NCBI GenBank assembly: GCA_001314865.1
Contig: LJZR01000004.1
Span: 1 to 64,000, forward strand
DNA from: Phormidesmis priestleyi Ana
GTDB lineage: Bacteria; Cyanobacteriota; Cyanobacteriia; Phormidesmidales; Phormidesmidaceae
Direction of reading: 5' to 3'
DNA length: 64,000 nt
Part shown: in pieces, positions 44,001 to 53,230 of the stretch
How positions within the stretch are numbered: position 1 is the first letter of the stretch
Layout: each line of letters begins with the position of its first letter
Notes under the pieces: generated by a model
Told to the model about the DNA's origin: nothing
The model's database searches: none
Seen by the model: only the letters and a program-made list of their open reading frames with translations
Made by a program: the position numbers and the translations under genes

Positions 44001-46506
44001 TTTTCGTCGCGGGCTCACCGCTCCCGATTGGCTAGAAAATCCACCTTCTGAGCAGCTATTAGATAGCATTTTGGCCACCAGCCCCACGGGCAGAGCAGAT
44101 GCTGCGCTGATTCAACAGCTGCGCCGCTTAGCAGAAATTCAGGCTATTCAGACAGCAGAGGCGATCGCCGCAGACAACCAACCCTTGCCTCCCCTGCAAG
44201 ACCTCAACGGCCCGTTTGCAGGTAGCCTACAGCTCACTGGCAGCGGCAGCGACTTTCAGCTCGCCTTCGACCTAACGGGGCAAAATTGGACTTGGGGCGA
44301 AGCCTACAGCGCTCAAGAAGTCATCGCCAAAGGGTTACTCACGCCCAATGTGCTCACCCTAGAACCCGTTCGCTTTGCCTCTGTGATTCCAGTGCCAAAC
44401 GATCTAGCTGTCGTTAAGCCAGCAGATACAGAAACTCCTGACGCAGTAACCTCTGACGCAGCGACCCTTAACCTAGCCGCTCTCGACGACATTGATGAAG
44501 TCCTTGATCTAGAGGCTCAAACAGCACTTGCAGCTGTCAACCTGTCAGGCCAATTAGTTTTTGGTCGCGACACCCAGCTCAACTCCAACTTGCAAGCCAC
44601 TGCTCAAAATCTAAATATTGATACGCTAAGCAATGTCCTTGAACTGCCGTTCGATATTGACGGCTATGCCAACGCCACTGCAACGCTCAGTGGCACCCTC
44701 TCTAATCCTCAGCTACGAGGTTTGGCCGAACTCGAAGCCGCCACCATTAACGATACGCCCATCCAATCGGCAGAGGCCGACTTTCTCTACCAAAACGCCA
44801 GACTCAGCCTCCTGAGCGAACTGATCGCCACCGCGCCAGAACATCCCCTGACGCTCTCTGCCCAAATTCCCTACGCCTTCAACTTTATGGAGGCGCAGCC
44901 ACAAAACGACGACATTTCAGTTGAAATTAAAGTTCAAGACGAAGGCTTAGCATTACTCAATATATTCACACAGCAAGTTGCGTGGGAATCGGGCAATGGC
45001 CAAGTTCAGCTCAACATCGGCGGCACCCTCAACAATCCATCCATCAATGGCGTCGCCACCTTAGAGGAAGCCGTCATCAACGCTAAAATTTTGCCTGAGC
45101 CCCTCACAAATGTCACCGGTAGAGCCATTTTCAAAGGAGAGCAAATTATTGTCGAAGGCTTACAAGGCCAGTTTAGCGATGGCCAACTGACCGCTGCTGG
45201 CACCTTTCCGCTGCTGTATCCCATTATCACAGGCCCCCGACTGAGCGCCCTATCCCCCGGACAACTGCCAGATGAACTGCCAGATGAACTACCAGATGAA
45301 CTGCCAGATGAACCAGCGCCCTTAGATCCCCTATTTCCTCAGCCTTTAGCAGCTAATCTACCGCTTACTGTCAACTTCAAAGATATTGATCTAGATCTAC
45401 AAGACCTCTACTCAGGTGGGGTAAACGGTCAAATTGTGGTCGGTGGCAGTGCGCTGCTCAGCGGCCCTCAAATTGGCGGGCAGGTCGTTCTCTCGAATGG
45501 CCAAATCCTCTTATCAAACGGCAATGGCACAGCTAGCAGCCCTGCGGCCAGCGATGGCAACATCTTGAACAATGACTCTATCGTGTTAGAGTCAGGCCCA
45601 TCTTCGTCTTCAGCCAGTGGCATTACCCCGACCTTTCGAGATTTAAAACTCACGCTAGGCCAATCAATTCGAGTCGTGCAGGGCAACCTGCTCAATTTCA
45701 CAGCCGATGGTACGCTGTTTCTCAATGGGCCACCGGATGATCTTCGCCCCTTTGGAATCATCAGTCTCAAGTCGGGCAGTGTGAACCTCTTTACCACGCT
45801 TTTCCGACTCAGAGGAAACAGTAATACTGCCGAGTTCACACCTGACACTGGCCTCACTAACCCGTTTCTCAATGTTTCCTTACGCGCTTCAGTGCCCGAA
45901 GTTAGCGGTACTGGCCCAATTGCCAGCAGCCCGTTTGCGATCGCCGAAACTGCCGACACCAGCAATAATGGATTCACCTCTTTGGGCTCACTTCGCACAA
46001 TTCGAGTTCAGGCCGATGTGGTCGGCCCGGCCAACGCTATTTTCGAAAATTTAGAACTTTCTAGCACACCGTCTCGCAACGAAGATGAGCTGATTGGACT
46101 GATCGGCGGTGGCTTTGTCACCGCGATAGAATCTACCGTTGACAGTCTCTCTGGCAGCGGCGATAGCTTTGAAGGACTACTCAATATCGTCGGGAGCACC
46201 GTTTTAACTCGGATTCAAGACTTAGTGGGTGACGCGCTTAGCCTCAGCGAGTTCAGCCTATTTCCCGTCACCTCTGCCAGCCGCGCGCTCGGCGAAGAAA
46301 CCAACGATACCGGGCTTGATATCGCCGCATCCGCAGGTTTTGACATCACCGATTCAACCACGCTAACGGTCACCAAAATTCTCACCGACACCAGCAATCC
46401 TGAGTTTGGTGCCAGCTATCGTCTCACCGACGCGCTTACAATTCGAGGCGCAACCAACTTTGAAGACATCAATCAGTTTTTATTGGAGTATCAAATTAGG
46501 TTTTAA
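41095..46506 (+). CDS. tamB: Translocation/assembly module TamB-like protein
   Basis: 1803 aa from GTG 41095. A Pro/Ser-rich, then Arg-rich N-terminus leads to one membrane helix (about 54-79), anchoring a very long beta-helical periplasmic body. The C-terminal 350 residues are the TamB (DUF490) domain, ending in an aromatic beta-strand (LLEYQIRF). TamB-type proteins bridge the inner and outer membranes for lipid transport and outer-membrane assembly; the plastid relative is TIC236. A four-fold PDEL repeat at about 1385-1402 comes from a 12-bp tandem DNA repeat. It is divergent from the CPBP gene. Confidence 0.93.
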   Translation: MPPSNSSVPPPNPSEASDSVADSAAENISPTPEPTPPSNNRRGNRRGRGKFRWFWFGIFTGTLLSAAGLGFAAWAWFFINEELSPLISRTLTESLGRPVELGEVEQVTFSSLRLGPSQVGVSDNDPTTLRADAVTVDFNLIETLLTRELGLGLTIEGAEGYLEQDEDRGWLNVTVPEQDEEEKDRRFDVRVEEIHVRDSQLTLVPIPPSDREPEPILINEVRAEAAFDRVTVAGEDTTRSRFEVTGDPAKGGEIALKGEVQPIEAVAAEAEEDAPQSDSLEDLETNLDDDPIKVQYATNLAIQADQAPVADVLSFTLSSIGYATDQVVVPVGTVSGTTNLGFRPQQPVDYSGVLVVEDAQVETTIVPLPLTELEGQARFEGNEWVVDSLTSEYGEIEINAEGLIDFDEGLDLALTAEEVTVEEFTETIDLDLPVPTEGTFDAVASVQGPINKPEITGTATARSPVDVDKITFTDASTDFLLQGQRLSLSNIAATPSFGGTLRGSGEVFLGQGSPFTFQADASSIPATEVAQIYNLEPGFRLGLVSANATVVGGSNGVTTTINWDAPAAQYPGSGTIDIDGRAIAFRDTTFQLGGGIVTGSGNLLDGVWNGDVDLQNVQLSAFSDDLIGDISGQFQVSGNTADTRIGAIRGSGNVAFSNGLATFSPQFASLSDRLTAQVSWNGQQLQITEANTDRITASGTLTPIFDRGFEGLERLNLNVVAQDYSINEIPFVTIPDALDLTGRANFVGSITGNPLSPTISGDVQVTDLVANRLPFNPFLSGSVDYAANSGLDLNLTGETDNIALNVGPTALRDDVAIATPDLNFNVGWRSAFARGQTQGDVLSVEAGNFPLSTLNFPPNGAGDIGQLRGTLTTADLDINLNRQTVEGDIVIDQLGLGYIGAGRLVGQVRYANQLATLTSGELILNDNLYRLSGSLDLADPIPTYRASLNTEEGNIQNLLTALSIYRLADFRRGLTAPDWLENPPSEQLLDSILATSPTGRADAALIQQLRRLAEIQAIQTAEAIAADNQPLPPLQDLNGPFAGSLQLTGSGSDFQLAFDLTGQNWTWGEAYSAQEVIAKGLLTPNVLTLEPVRFASVIPVPNDLAVVKPADTETPDAVTSDAATLNLAALDDIDEVLDLEAQTALAAVNLSGQLVFGRDTQLNSNLQATAQNLNIDTLSNVLELPFDIDGYANATATLSGTLSNPQLRGLAELEAATINDTPIQSAEADFLYQNARLSLLSELIATAPEHPLTLSAQIPYAFNFMEAQPQNDDISVEIKVQDEGLALLNIFTQQVAWESGNGQVQLNIGGTLNNPSINGVATLEEAVINAKILPEPLTNVTGRAIFKGEQIIVEGLQGQFSDGQLTAAGTFPLLYPIITGPRLSALSPGQLPDELPDELPDELPDEPAPLDPLFPQPLAANLPLTVNFKDIDLDLQDLYSGGVNGQIVVGGSALLSGPQIGGQVVLSNGQILLSNGNGTASSPAASDGNILNNDSIVLESGPSSSSASGITPTFRDLKLTLGQSIRVVQGNLLNFTADGTLFLNGPPDDLRPFGIISLKSGSVNLFTTLFRLRGNSNTAEFTPDTGLTNPFLNVSLRASVPEVSGTGPIASSPFAIAETADTSNNGFTSLGSLRTIRVQADVVGPANAIFENLELSSTPSRNEDELIGLIGGGFVTAIESTVDSLSGSGDSFEGLLNIVGSTVLTRIQDLVGDALSLSEFSLFPVTSASRALGEETNDTGLDIAASAGFDITDSTTLTVTKILTDTSNPEFGASYRLTDALTIRGATNFEDINQFLLEYQIRF

Positions 46507-46745
46507 GTCGTTACAGCCTAGAAAATCGACACATACCACGGCTAAATTACTCAGACATCTCATAAGATCATTGAAGCGTATGCTGAAAAAGAGTAATACT
46601 AGCTGAAAGCAATGATAGTCACCCACCAGCGCTCATGCGGTTAAAACGCTCTTGATCAATCTTCTAGAGCCGCTCAAAATATCTGCTAATCCTTGATTTC
46701 CTCAGCCTAAATTCCTTACAGTTGTTTCTTTATACCTAAATAACC

Positions 46746-47603
46746 GTGCTCAAAAGAATTACCCTCTCGCTATTGCTACTCATAGGCGCACTCAGCCAAG
46801 CCAAACCGGCAATGTCGCAGGCATTACTGCCCTACACACTGCCATTAGATGAAGCTGGCTTGCAAGCCGATGGTGAAAGCTTGGCTAGAGATGCTGCTCA
46901 ATTAGCACAGTTTCAGCAGTACGATGAAGCCCTCGCGCGTGCTCAGCTTGCCGCCCAGCTACTGCCTAGTGATCCTGATATTTTGACCTTGCTTGGTAGC
47001 CTTTATTTACAGGCGAGCGAGCCGCAACCTGCCCAGGCAATTGAGGCGCTCAGCAGAGCCAAGAACCTCCAGCCTGACAACGCGCTGGTGATGTTTGCAT
47101 TAGGCAGCGCCTACTTTAGCCAGGAGCAGTACGACCAAGCGGCAAAATCGATCGAGGCAGGATTGAGCATAGATCCCGAAAATCCGGGTGCCTTGTTTGA
47201 CTTAGGCAATGCCTACTACAAACTTGAGCGCTATGACCAGGCGATCGCCCAGTATGAAAAAGCCGTCAGCAGCGATGCGAGCTTTTGGCCTGCAACAAAC
47301 AATATTGGACTGGTCAAATACGAAGCAGGCGATGTTGACGGTGCGATCGCCATGTGGCAAGAAGCCCTCGAAATGGCCGAAAGCGAAGAAACTGAGCCTC
47401 AGCTAGCGATCGCAGTTGCCCAGTACAGCCATGGCACTCAAACAATTTCTAGCAGCAATATGGCGATTGTGGCCCTAGAGCGGGACCCTCGCTACGCCGA
47501 TATAGACTTCCTCAAAGAAAACCTATGGGGCGATCAGCTCATTTTAGACACCCAAAAGTTCTTTAGCACACCTCCCTTACAAGAGCTTCTAGCGCAGCTG
47601 TAG
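46746..47603 (+). CDS. Secreted TPR protein
   Basis: 285 aa from GTG 46746 (VLKRITLSLLLLIGALSQA). A signal peptide ends near residue 25 (PAMSQA). TPRs run from about 45 to 225 (DALVMFALGSAYFSQEQYDQA, quoted approximately; NPGALFDLGNAYYKLERYDQA-type units), followed by a non-repeat C-terminus (YADIDFLKENLWGDQLILD). It is 240 bp downstream of tamB, same strand; a periplasmic helper role is possible but unproven. Confidence 0.85.
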   Translation: MLKRITLSLLLLIGALSQAKPAMSQALLPYTLPLDEAGLQADGESLARDAAQLAQFQQYDEALARAQLAAQLLPSDPDILTLLGSLYLQASEPQPAQAIEALSRAKNLQPDNALVMFALGSAYFSQEQYDQAAKSIEAGLSIDPENPGALFDLGNAYYKLERYDQAIAQYEKAVSSDASFWPATNNIGLVKYEAGDVDGAIAMWQEALEMAESEETEPQLAIAVAQYSHGTQTISSSNMAIVALERDPRYADIDFLKENLWGDQLILDTQKFFSTPPLQELLAQL

Positions 47604-47641
47604 GCCCACTCAAGTAATATCAAGCCCTAAAAAACAAAAAC

Positions 47642-47689
47642 AAAAAAAGGACGGTAGGCCACATAAAATTAGCCTACCGTCCTTTTTTT
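47642..47689. terminator. Strong bidirectional terminator
   Basis: GGACGGTAGGC (47649-47659) pairs perfectly with GCCTACCGTCC (47672-47682), flanked by seven As and seven Ts. It sits between the convergent TPR and response regulator genes and serves both. Confidence 0.95.
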
Positions 47690-47762
47690 AAGCCAGCAAT
47701 ATGGTACAAACGAACCATGCCCTTTGCAGCAGCTAATCCTACAGCCGCCAATCCTACAGCGA

Positions 47763-48158
47763 CTAATCCGGAATCAGCGCCGCAATATCATCTACAAATT
47801 TTTGGTGATCAACCACCGGTTTAGAGATATATCCATTTGCGCCACTCTGGTTCAAAAAGGTCTCCCGGTCGCCATCCATAGCATGAGCCGTCACCAAAAT
47901 CACTGGCACGCCCGCCGTCTCAGGATTTCCTTTGAGCATCTGAGTAATTTCAATGCCATCGACCGGTTTCCCTTCATACACGCTATGCGAAAGCGACACA
48001 TCCATCAAAATAACGTCCGCTTCTTTTTTCTGAGCGATGGTCATCACCTCTTCAACATTCTCCGTGTGCTTGACGTTTAGACCGCCTCGCTTCGTCAATA
48101 TTTTTGAGAAAACGCGGGCGTTCACCATATCGTCTTCCACAATCAAAACGGTCTTCAT
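47763..48158 (-). CDS. Single-domain response regulator
   Basis: 131 aa, receiver only. Acidic pocket DD at 9-10, phospho-acceptor Asp 53 (VILMDVSLS), Thr in LVTAHAMDG and Lys in YISKPV. There is no output domain, as in CheY/DivK-type proteins; the insertion HSVYEGKPVDGIEI after the Asp is like the PatA/DivK-like receivers of cyanobacteria. No kinase is adjacent. Its partner may be the hybrid histidine kinase or another hybrid kinase elsewhere. Confidence 0.9.
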   Translation of the reverse strand: MKTVLIVEDDMVNARVFSKILTKRGGLNVKHTENVEEVMTIAQKKEADVILMDVSLSHSVYEGKPVDGIEITQMLKGNPETAGVPVILVTAHAMDGDRETFLNQSGANGYISKPVVDHQKFVDDIAALIPD

Positions 48159-48532
48159 GTCTTTATAGATGGATTGTATAGAAACAGCTTACCCTAAGTG
48201 AATTCAAAACTTTTTGATGAATTAAGTCTGGCCACCCTCTTACTACTGGATAAATCTATTAAATAGATCTATCTAATAGATCTACTGCGGCCAAACCATG
48301 GCACTATTTTGACGCTACAGCTACTCTAAATTTTCCAGAACTACAGCATAGAGTATTGCAGTTTTTGGGCGCTTCCGTGTAACGTACAGCATTGTTAGGG
48401 TCACAAAAGTGTCTAACCAAGGTTTGTTCAGTCAGGCCCTTTTATCTTTCATCGCTGTTCACACATTTCTTTACGAGCGGCGCTTTCTTTTAACCGCATA
48501 CCTATCTAGCGTATTTAGCTAAGGATCCTTTC
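48159..48532. other. Upstream region of gyrA-type gene
   Basis: 374 bp without a gene between divergent transcription units. It contains two copies of the palindrome tagatcta (48264-48271 and 48277-48284) overlapping a larger inverted repeat, atctatt/aatagat. The topoisomerase start has AAGGATCC seven bases before the ATG. Promoters were not assigned. Confidence 0.6.
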
Positions 48533-51040
48533 ATGGCGAAACAGTTGGACTTTTCCAAAGAACAGATCGTAACCACTGCCCTCCACACCGAGGTGCAGCG
48601 ATCATATTTGGAATATGCCATGAGTGTCATTGTCGGGCGTGCCCTGCCCGACGTTCGCGATGGGCTAAAACCGGTTCATCGGCGCATTCTTTACGCCATG
48701 CATGAGCTAGGTCTAACGCCCGATCGGCCCTTTCGCAAATGCGCGCGTGTCGTGGGCGATGTGCTGGGCAAATACCACCCTCACGGCGACCAGGCTGTAT
48801 ACGATGCGCTAGTACGCATGGTGCAAGATTTTTCTAGTCGCTATCCTTTGCTGGCCGGTCACGGCAACTTTGGCTCAATCGATAACGATCCGCCCGCAGC
48901 CATGCGCTATACCGAAACGCGCCTGGCTGAGATCGGGCACAGTGCGCTCATTGGTGAAGTCAGTGAAGCCACGGTAGATTTTGCCGATAACTTTGACAGC
49001 TCTCAACAAGAGCCCGTCGTGCTGCCTGCTCAGCTCCCCAACCTCCTGCTAAACGGCAGCTCAGGGATTGCCGTCGGCATGGCGACTAACATTCCACCGC
49101 ACAACTTAGGAGAAGTCATTGACGGCCTCATTGCCCTGATCGACCGCCCCAATCTCTCTAACGAAAAGCTCTTTGAACTGATTCCAGGGCCAGATTTTCC
49201 CACTGGCGCAGAGATTATTGAAACCAAGGGCATTCACGATGCCTATCGGACAGGGCGGGGGGGAATTCCCATTCGAGGAATTGCCCATTTTGAAGAAATT
49301 CAGCCGGGGAAAGGAAAGCGATCGCGTCAGGCCATCGTCGTTACCGAGCTTCCCTATCAGGTCAACAAGGCCAGCTGGATCACCAAAGTTGCCAGCCTAG
49401 TTAACCAGGGCAGAATCGAGGGCATTACCGACATTCGGGACGAAAGTGATCGCGAAGGCATGCGCGTCGTCATCGAAATCAAGCGAGAGGCCCAGCCTCA
49501 CCTCATTTTAAACGAGCTGTATAAAATGACGCCGCTGCAAACCAACTTCGGGGCGCTCATGCTCGCAATCGAAGAGGGTCAGCCCCGGCAGCTTTCTCTC
49601 CGCGAAATTTTAGAGGCCTTTCTTAATTTCCGCGAAGAGACCCTGGTACGACAGTACAGCCATGAGCTGGGTCAAAAGCGCGATCGCGCCCACCTTGTAG
49701 AAGGCCTCATTGCCGCCCTTAACAATCTTGATGACGTCATTGATATATTGCGCAACGCCCCTGACGGCACCACAGCCAAAGTTGAGCTTAAAGAACACTT
49801 TGACCTGAGCGATCGCCAGTCCGACAGTATTCTTGCAATGCCACTGCGTCGGCTGACCGGCCTAGAGCAACAAAAACTCCGCGACGAAGCCCAAGAACTC
49901 GCCCATCGCATTTCAGAATTGCAGACCCTGCTCGAAGATCGCCCTGTGCTGATGAAATCGCTCAAAAAAGAGCTGCGCACCCTCAAAAAGAAATTTAACG
50001 ACCCTCGTCGCACCCGGATTCAAACCATCGCCGAGCGCAACAAAGAAGAAAAGCGGCTCGCCGACATTGTCGCCGAAGAAAACGAAGTCGAATTCGTGCT
50101 CGAAATCACCCGCAAAGGCTACATCCGCCGATCTGCCGTCAAAGCCTACAGCCGTCGTAAGGCCAAAGAAGAACAGCCAACTAAGCAACTAGACGAATTT
50201 GACGATGTCACCATCCAAGCCGAAATCACCAATCCCAACCAAGAAATCCTCGTTCTCACCAAAGACGGCAAAGCCTACAGCGTCAACACAAACAATGTCC
50301 CCATGGCCCAACGCCAAAACAAAGGCGTCCCCTTAATTAACCTGCTCCCCCCTGCCGTCGGCAGCGTTCCTGACAGCATCGTCACCCACATCGTCCTCAC
50401 CGAAGAACGGCTCGCGCAGCAGCTCATCGTCGTCTCCTCGCAGGGACGCATCAAGCGGCTTCCTGCCGCCGAACTCACCAATATTAGCGGACGCGGCCTC
50501 ACCGTCCTCAAGATCAAAGACGACGATACACTGCTATTTGCCTTCACCGCCGACATCGGCACCGACTTGGTGCTTGCCTCTTCCGGAGGCCGATTGCTAC
50601 GCTTTCAAATCAACGATGAACAGCTTCCCGAAATGAGCCGCGCCTCCCAAGGCACCAAAGGCATTCGTCTCACCCGCACCGAGCGCTTGGTTGGCTGTGT
50701 CCCCGTTCGCTCCAGCGACAGCCTGTTACTCATTTCCGAAAAGGGCTACGGCAAGCGTATGCTAGTTAGCAACTTCAAAGCCTCCAATCGAGGCGGTATT
50801 GGCTCCCAGTCCTTCAAGTTCAGTCTCAAAAGCGACGCCCTGATTGCGCTGCTAACAGCCGAACCGGAATCGACCTTCACCATCCTTACCGACGAAAACC
50901 GCTTTGCCAAAATGGCAGTCGCCAAAGTCCCCCTACAGGGCAGAAGCCAACCCTGCGCTAGGTTATTCACACCCGGTCGCAGCGAAACCGTCATTGAAGC
51001 CCGCATCACCGACATTCCCGAAGAAATGCTAGAAACCTAA
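48533..51040 (+). CDS. gyrA: Type IIA DNA topoisomerase subunit A (GyrA/ParC)
   Basis: 835 aa. The breakage-reunion domain is typical: [37 protein letters not shown] and AMRYTE with catalytic Tyr 126. The C-terminal beta-pinwheel follows from about 515. The canonical GyrA box (QRRGGKG), needed for DNA wrapping in classic gyrase, is not seen at the expected place (residues about 538-550 read [10 protein letters not shown]). The protein could therefore be a gyrase paralogue or act like topoisomerase IV. It has a good RBS (AAGGAT). Gene symbol by closest overall recognition. Confidence 0.88.
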   Translation: MAKQLDFSKEQIVTTALHTEVQRSYLEYAMSVIVGRALPDVRDGLKPVHRRILYAMHELGLTPDRPFRKCARVVGDVLGKYHPHGDQAVYDALVRMVQDFSSRYPLLAGHGNFGSIDNDPPAAMRYTETRLAEIGHSALIGEVSEATVDFADNFDSSQQEPVVLPAQLPNLLLNGSSGIAVGMATNIPPHNLGEVIDGLIALIDRPNLSNEKLFELIPGPDFPTGAEIIETKGIHDAYRTGRGGIPIRGIAHFEEIQPGKGKRSRQAIVVTELPYQVNKASWITKVASLVNQGRIEGITDIRDESDREGMRVVIEIKREAQPHLILNELYKMTPLQTNFGALMLAIEEGQPRQLSLREILEAFLNFREETLVRQYSHELGQKRDRAHLVEGLIAALNNLDDVIDILRNAPDGTTAKVELKEHFDLSDRQSDSILAMPLRRLTGLEQQKLRDEAQELAHRISELQTLLEDRPVLMKSLKKELRTLKKKFNDPRRTRIQTIAERNKEEKRLADIVAEENEVEFVLEITRKGYIRRSAVKAYSRRKAKEEQPTKQLDEFDDVTIQAEITNPNQEILVLTKDGKAYSVNTNNVPMAQRQNKGVPLINLLPPAVGSVPDSIVTHIVLTEERLAQQLIVVSSQGRIKRLPAAELTNISGRGLTVLKIKDDDTLLFAFTADIGTDLVLASSGGRLLRFQINDEQLPEMSRASQGTKGIRLTRTERLVGCVPVRSSDSLLLISEKGYGKRMLVSNFKASNRGGIGSQSFKFSLKSDALIALLTAEPESTFTILTDENRFAKMAVAKVPLQGRSQPCARLFTPGRSETVIEARITDIPEEMLET

Positions 51041-51104
51041 CGCCGGTTTCATCTCTCACGCTTCATCTTGTTGCCCTCATCCCTCATCCCTCCCCCCTAT
51101 TGCC

Positions 51105-52466
51105 TTGGCCAGAGTCGTCCTTAAAAACATCACCAAAACCTTTGCAGGTGGTAGCCATACAGCTAACACGCCAGATACGTCAGATGCATCAGATACCTCA
51201 GATACGCCAAAGGCGTCAAATACGCGGCCCGTCCTTAGCAATATCGATCTGACAGTAAATGACGGCGAATTTATGGTGTTAGTCGGGCCATCAGGCTGTG
51301 GTAAAAGCACTTTGCTACGGCTTATTTCTGGGCTAGAGACGCTAACAAATGGCGCGATTTTGGTGGGCGATCGCACCATCACCCACCTCCCCCCCAAGCA
51401 GCGCGACATCGCCATGGTGTTTCAAAGCTACGCGCTCTATCCGCATCTGAGTGTTTACGATAATCTGGCCTTTGGGCTGCGCCGCACTCGTACACCGCTC
51501 ACTCAAAATTTCACTCAAGATCTCACTCCAAATCTTGCTCAAAATCTCATCCTAAAAGATCCTGAACAGCCTCCCCACAGCCCACGCCGCCCAGCATGGC
51601 TCGAGAGTATGCTCGTCGGCCTTACCCGAGGCCTATCCCCCAAGCTGCGCTATCAGTCTGCCGCCGAACGCAGCATCGCTCAGCGCGTTTACACCGTCGC
51701 CAAAATGCTCCAAATTGAAGACCTGCTGAGCCGTCTTCCCAAACAGCTTTCCGGCGGGCAAAAACAGCGAGTGGCGCTAGGTCGGGCTATGGCTCGCAAT
51801 CCTCAAGTCTTTTTGATGGACGAACCCCTTTCTAATCTTGACGCCAAACTGCGCAACGAAACTCGCGCTCAAATTGTTGGCTTGCAAAAAAAGCTAGCCA
51901 CCACGACTATTTACGTCACCCACGATCAAACTGAAGCCATGACCATGGGCGATCGCATTGCCATCATGCATCAGGGTCGCATTCAGCAAGTCGCCCCTCC
52001 ACTCGAAATTTACCGAAACCCTGCCAACCGCTTCGTCGCCGCCTTCATTGGGTCACCCCCCATGAACTTTTTGCCCGTGACCGTTCGCGCTAATCAACTC
52101 ACGCATGCGGCCTTTTCCATTGCCCTTCCCACTCATTGGCAATCGGCGATCGCCCCCTACCGGGATGGCAGCACCTTACTGCTTGGCATTCGCCCCGAAC
52201 ATATCAGCATCGGCCAGTGCCCTGGCTCATTTGCCGCTACAGTCACCCAAATCGAAGCACTAGGCAGCGAAACCTTCGTAATGGCCCAGATCGTAGCCGA
52301 CCAGCCAGTCATCAGCCAGTCTCTAGCCGCCCCCGTCACATCCCTTCAAATCCGCATCGGTGCCGATCAGCCCATCGAACCCGGCAGCACGCTGCAAGTC
52401 AGCTTTCCAACTGACAAAATTCACCTATTCGACACCGTTACTGAAGCCGCCCTGGAGCTACGCTAA
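51105..52466 (+). CDS. MalK/UgpC-type ABC transporter ATPase with inserts
   Basis: 453 aa from TTG 51105 (preceded by no clear RBS), longer than the usual 360-380. Walker A GPSGCGKST (61-69), Q-loop MVFQSYALYPHLSV, signature LSGGQKQR, Walker B FLMDEPLSNLDAK, H-loop THDQTEAMTM and a C-terminal TOBE domain (GIRPEHI) are intact. Two insertions exist: a Ser/Thr/Asp repeat at about 18-40 and a 60-residue segment at 128-188 between Q-loop and signature, starting with repeated TQNFTQDLTPNLAQN. It should energise a CUT1-type sugar importer, but no permease or binding protein is adjacent. Confidence 0.88.
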   Translation: MARVVLKNITKTFAGGSHTANTPDTSDASDTSDTPKASNTRPVLSNIDLTVNDGEFMVLVGPSGCGKSTLLRLISGLETLTNGAILVGDRTITHLPPKQRDIAMVFQSYALYPHLSVYDNLAFGLRRTRTPLTQNFTQDLTPNLAQNLILKDPEQPPHSPRRPAWLESMLVGLTRGLSPKLRYQSAAERSIAQRVYTVAKMLQIEDLLSRLPKQLSGGQKQRVALGRAMARNPQVFLMDEPLSNLDAKLRNETRAQIVGLQKKLATTTIYVTHDQTEAMTMGDRIAIMHQGRIQQVAPPLEIYRNPANRFVAAFIGSPPMNFLPVTVRANQLTHAAFSIALPTHWQSAIAPYRDGSTLLLGIRPEHISIGQCPGSFAATVTQIEALGSETFVMAQIVADQPVISQSLAAPVTSLQIRIGADQPIEPGSTLQVSFPTDKIHLFDTVTEAALELR

Positions 52467-52494
52467 AAAAAACTTAATAAGGCCCGAAAATGCC

Positions 52495-52917
52495 TCATTC
52501 CTCATCCACCATATTGGGGCTAATCAGCGTAATATCAAACTCATCTGGAGCCACTCCCGAAAAAGTATCTCGCTCTAGCTGGTAAAAAATCGCCCTTGCC
52601 TGCGGCCCAAACACTATTTCATCTTCATTCGCCAGATCATGGGCCTGCACCTTACGCCCATTAATCAACATGCCATTAGCACTGGGCTTGCCCTTCAAAT
52701 TGCCATCTACAATGCGGTAGTAGTCGGTCTGATTATCCTTGGGCAGCTGCACCAAAGTCGCATGATGACGCGACACAAACTGAGAGGCCAGCCGAATATC
52801 ACACTTCGGATCTCGACCGATTGAATAAACAGAGCTATCCAGAGAAATCTCACGCCTTCCCTGGCTATCTTCTACGATTAAAATGCTGGTAAGCCGAGAA
52901 TCTGAAGACGAAGACAT
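52495..52917 (-). CDS. FHA-domain protein
   Basis: 140 aa from ATG 52917 (MSSSSDSRLTSI). A single forkhead-associated domain: YSIGRDPKCDIRL, FVSRHHATL and SANGMLINGRKV carry the Arg, Ser, His and Asn that bind phosphothreonine. It is a likely reader of Ser/Thr kinase signals, two of which are coded in this window, though the link is only by function. Its end is 28 bp from the convergent MalK stop. Confidence 0.92.
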   Translation of the reverse strand: MSSSSDSRLTSILIVEDSQGRREISLDSSVYSIGRDPKCDIRLASQFVSRHHATLVQLPKDNQTDYYRIVDGNLKGKPSANGMLINGRKVQAHDLANEDEIVFGPQARAIFYQLERDTFSGVAPDEFDITLISPNMVDEE

Positions 52918-53041
52918 AATATAGTGCTGCCGTAGAGTAAGCAAACGGGCTATAAAAACGTGAGTTAATTTGAGGTTGCCCGACTAATCAAGAATACTTT
53001 ACAACTCTTTTATCAACAATTCAGGTTGGTATGACAGTTCG

Positions 53042-53078
53042 CAAAAAAAAAAGGATGACCTGAGGGTCACCCTTTTTT
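53042..53078 (-). terminator. Intrinsic terminator of prk
   Basis: AAGG-a-TGACC (53051-53060) pairs with GGTCA-c-CCTT (53065-53075) around a TGAG loop, with A and T runs on both sides. On the minus strand a run of about ten Ts follows. It could work in both directions. Confidence 0.85.
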
Positions 53079-53133
53079 ACATTGACTGTTTTTACATTGA
53101 CTGTTTTTGCACTAACTGCTTTTACATTGGCTA
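53074..53133. repeat. 15-bp tandem repeat, four copies
   Basis: tttttacattgactg is repeated twice perfectly and twice with changes, immediately beside the prk terminator. Confidence 0.85.
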
Positions 53134-53230
53134 TGTCAACATTCACTCATAGCATTACTGATGGCATTAAGTGATAGTAATTGAGCAATAGCAATTGAGC
53201 GATCGCGCATCAATCAATCCAGTGATCGCC

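Larger units (their letters stand above)
52918..53230. other. Intergenic region between FHA and prk genes
   Basis: No gene. It holds the prk terminator (about 53042-53078) and a four-copy repeat of a 15-bp unit (53074-53133). Confidence 0.75.

Noticed and set aside
48254-48284. tagatcta palindromes as a gyrA operator
   Set aside because: A/T-rich, short and about 250 bp from the start codon; no regulator can be named.
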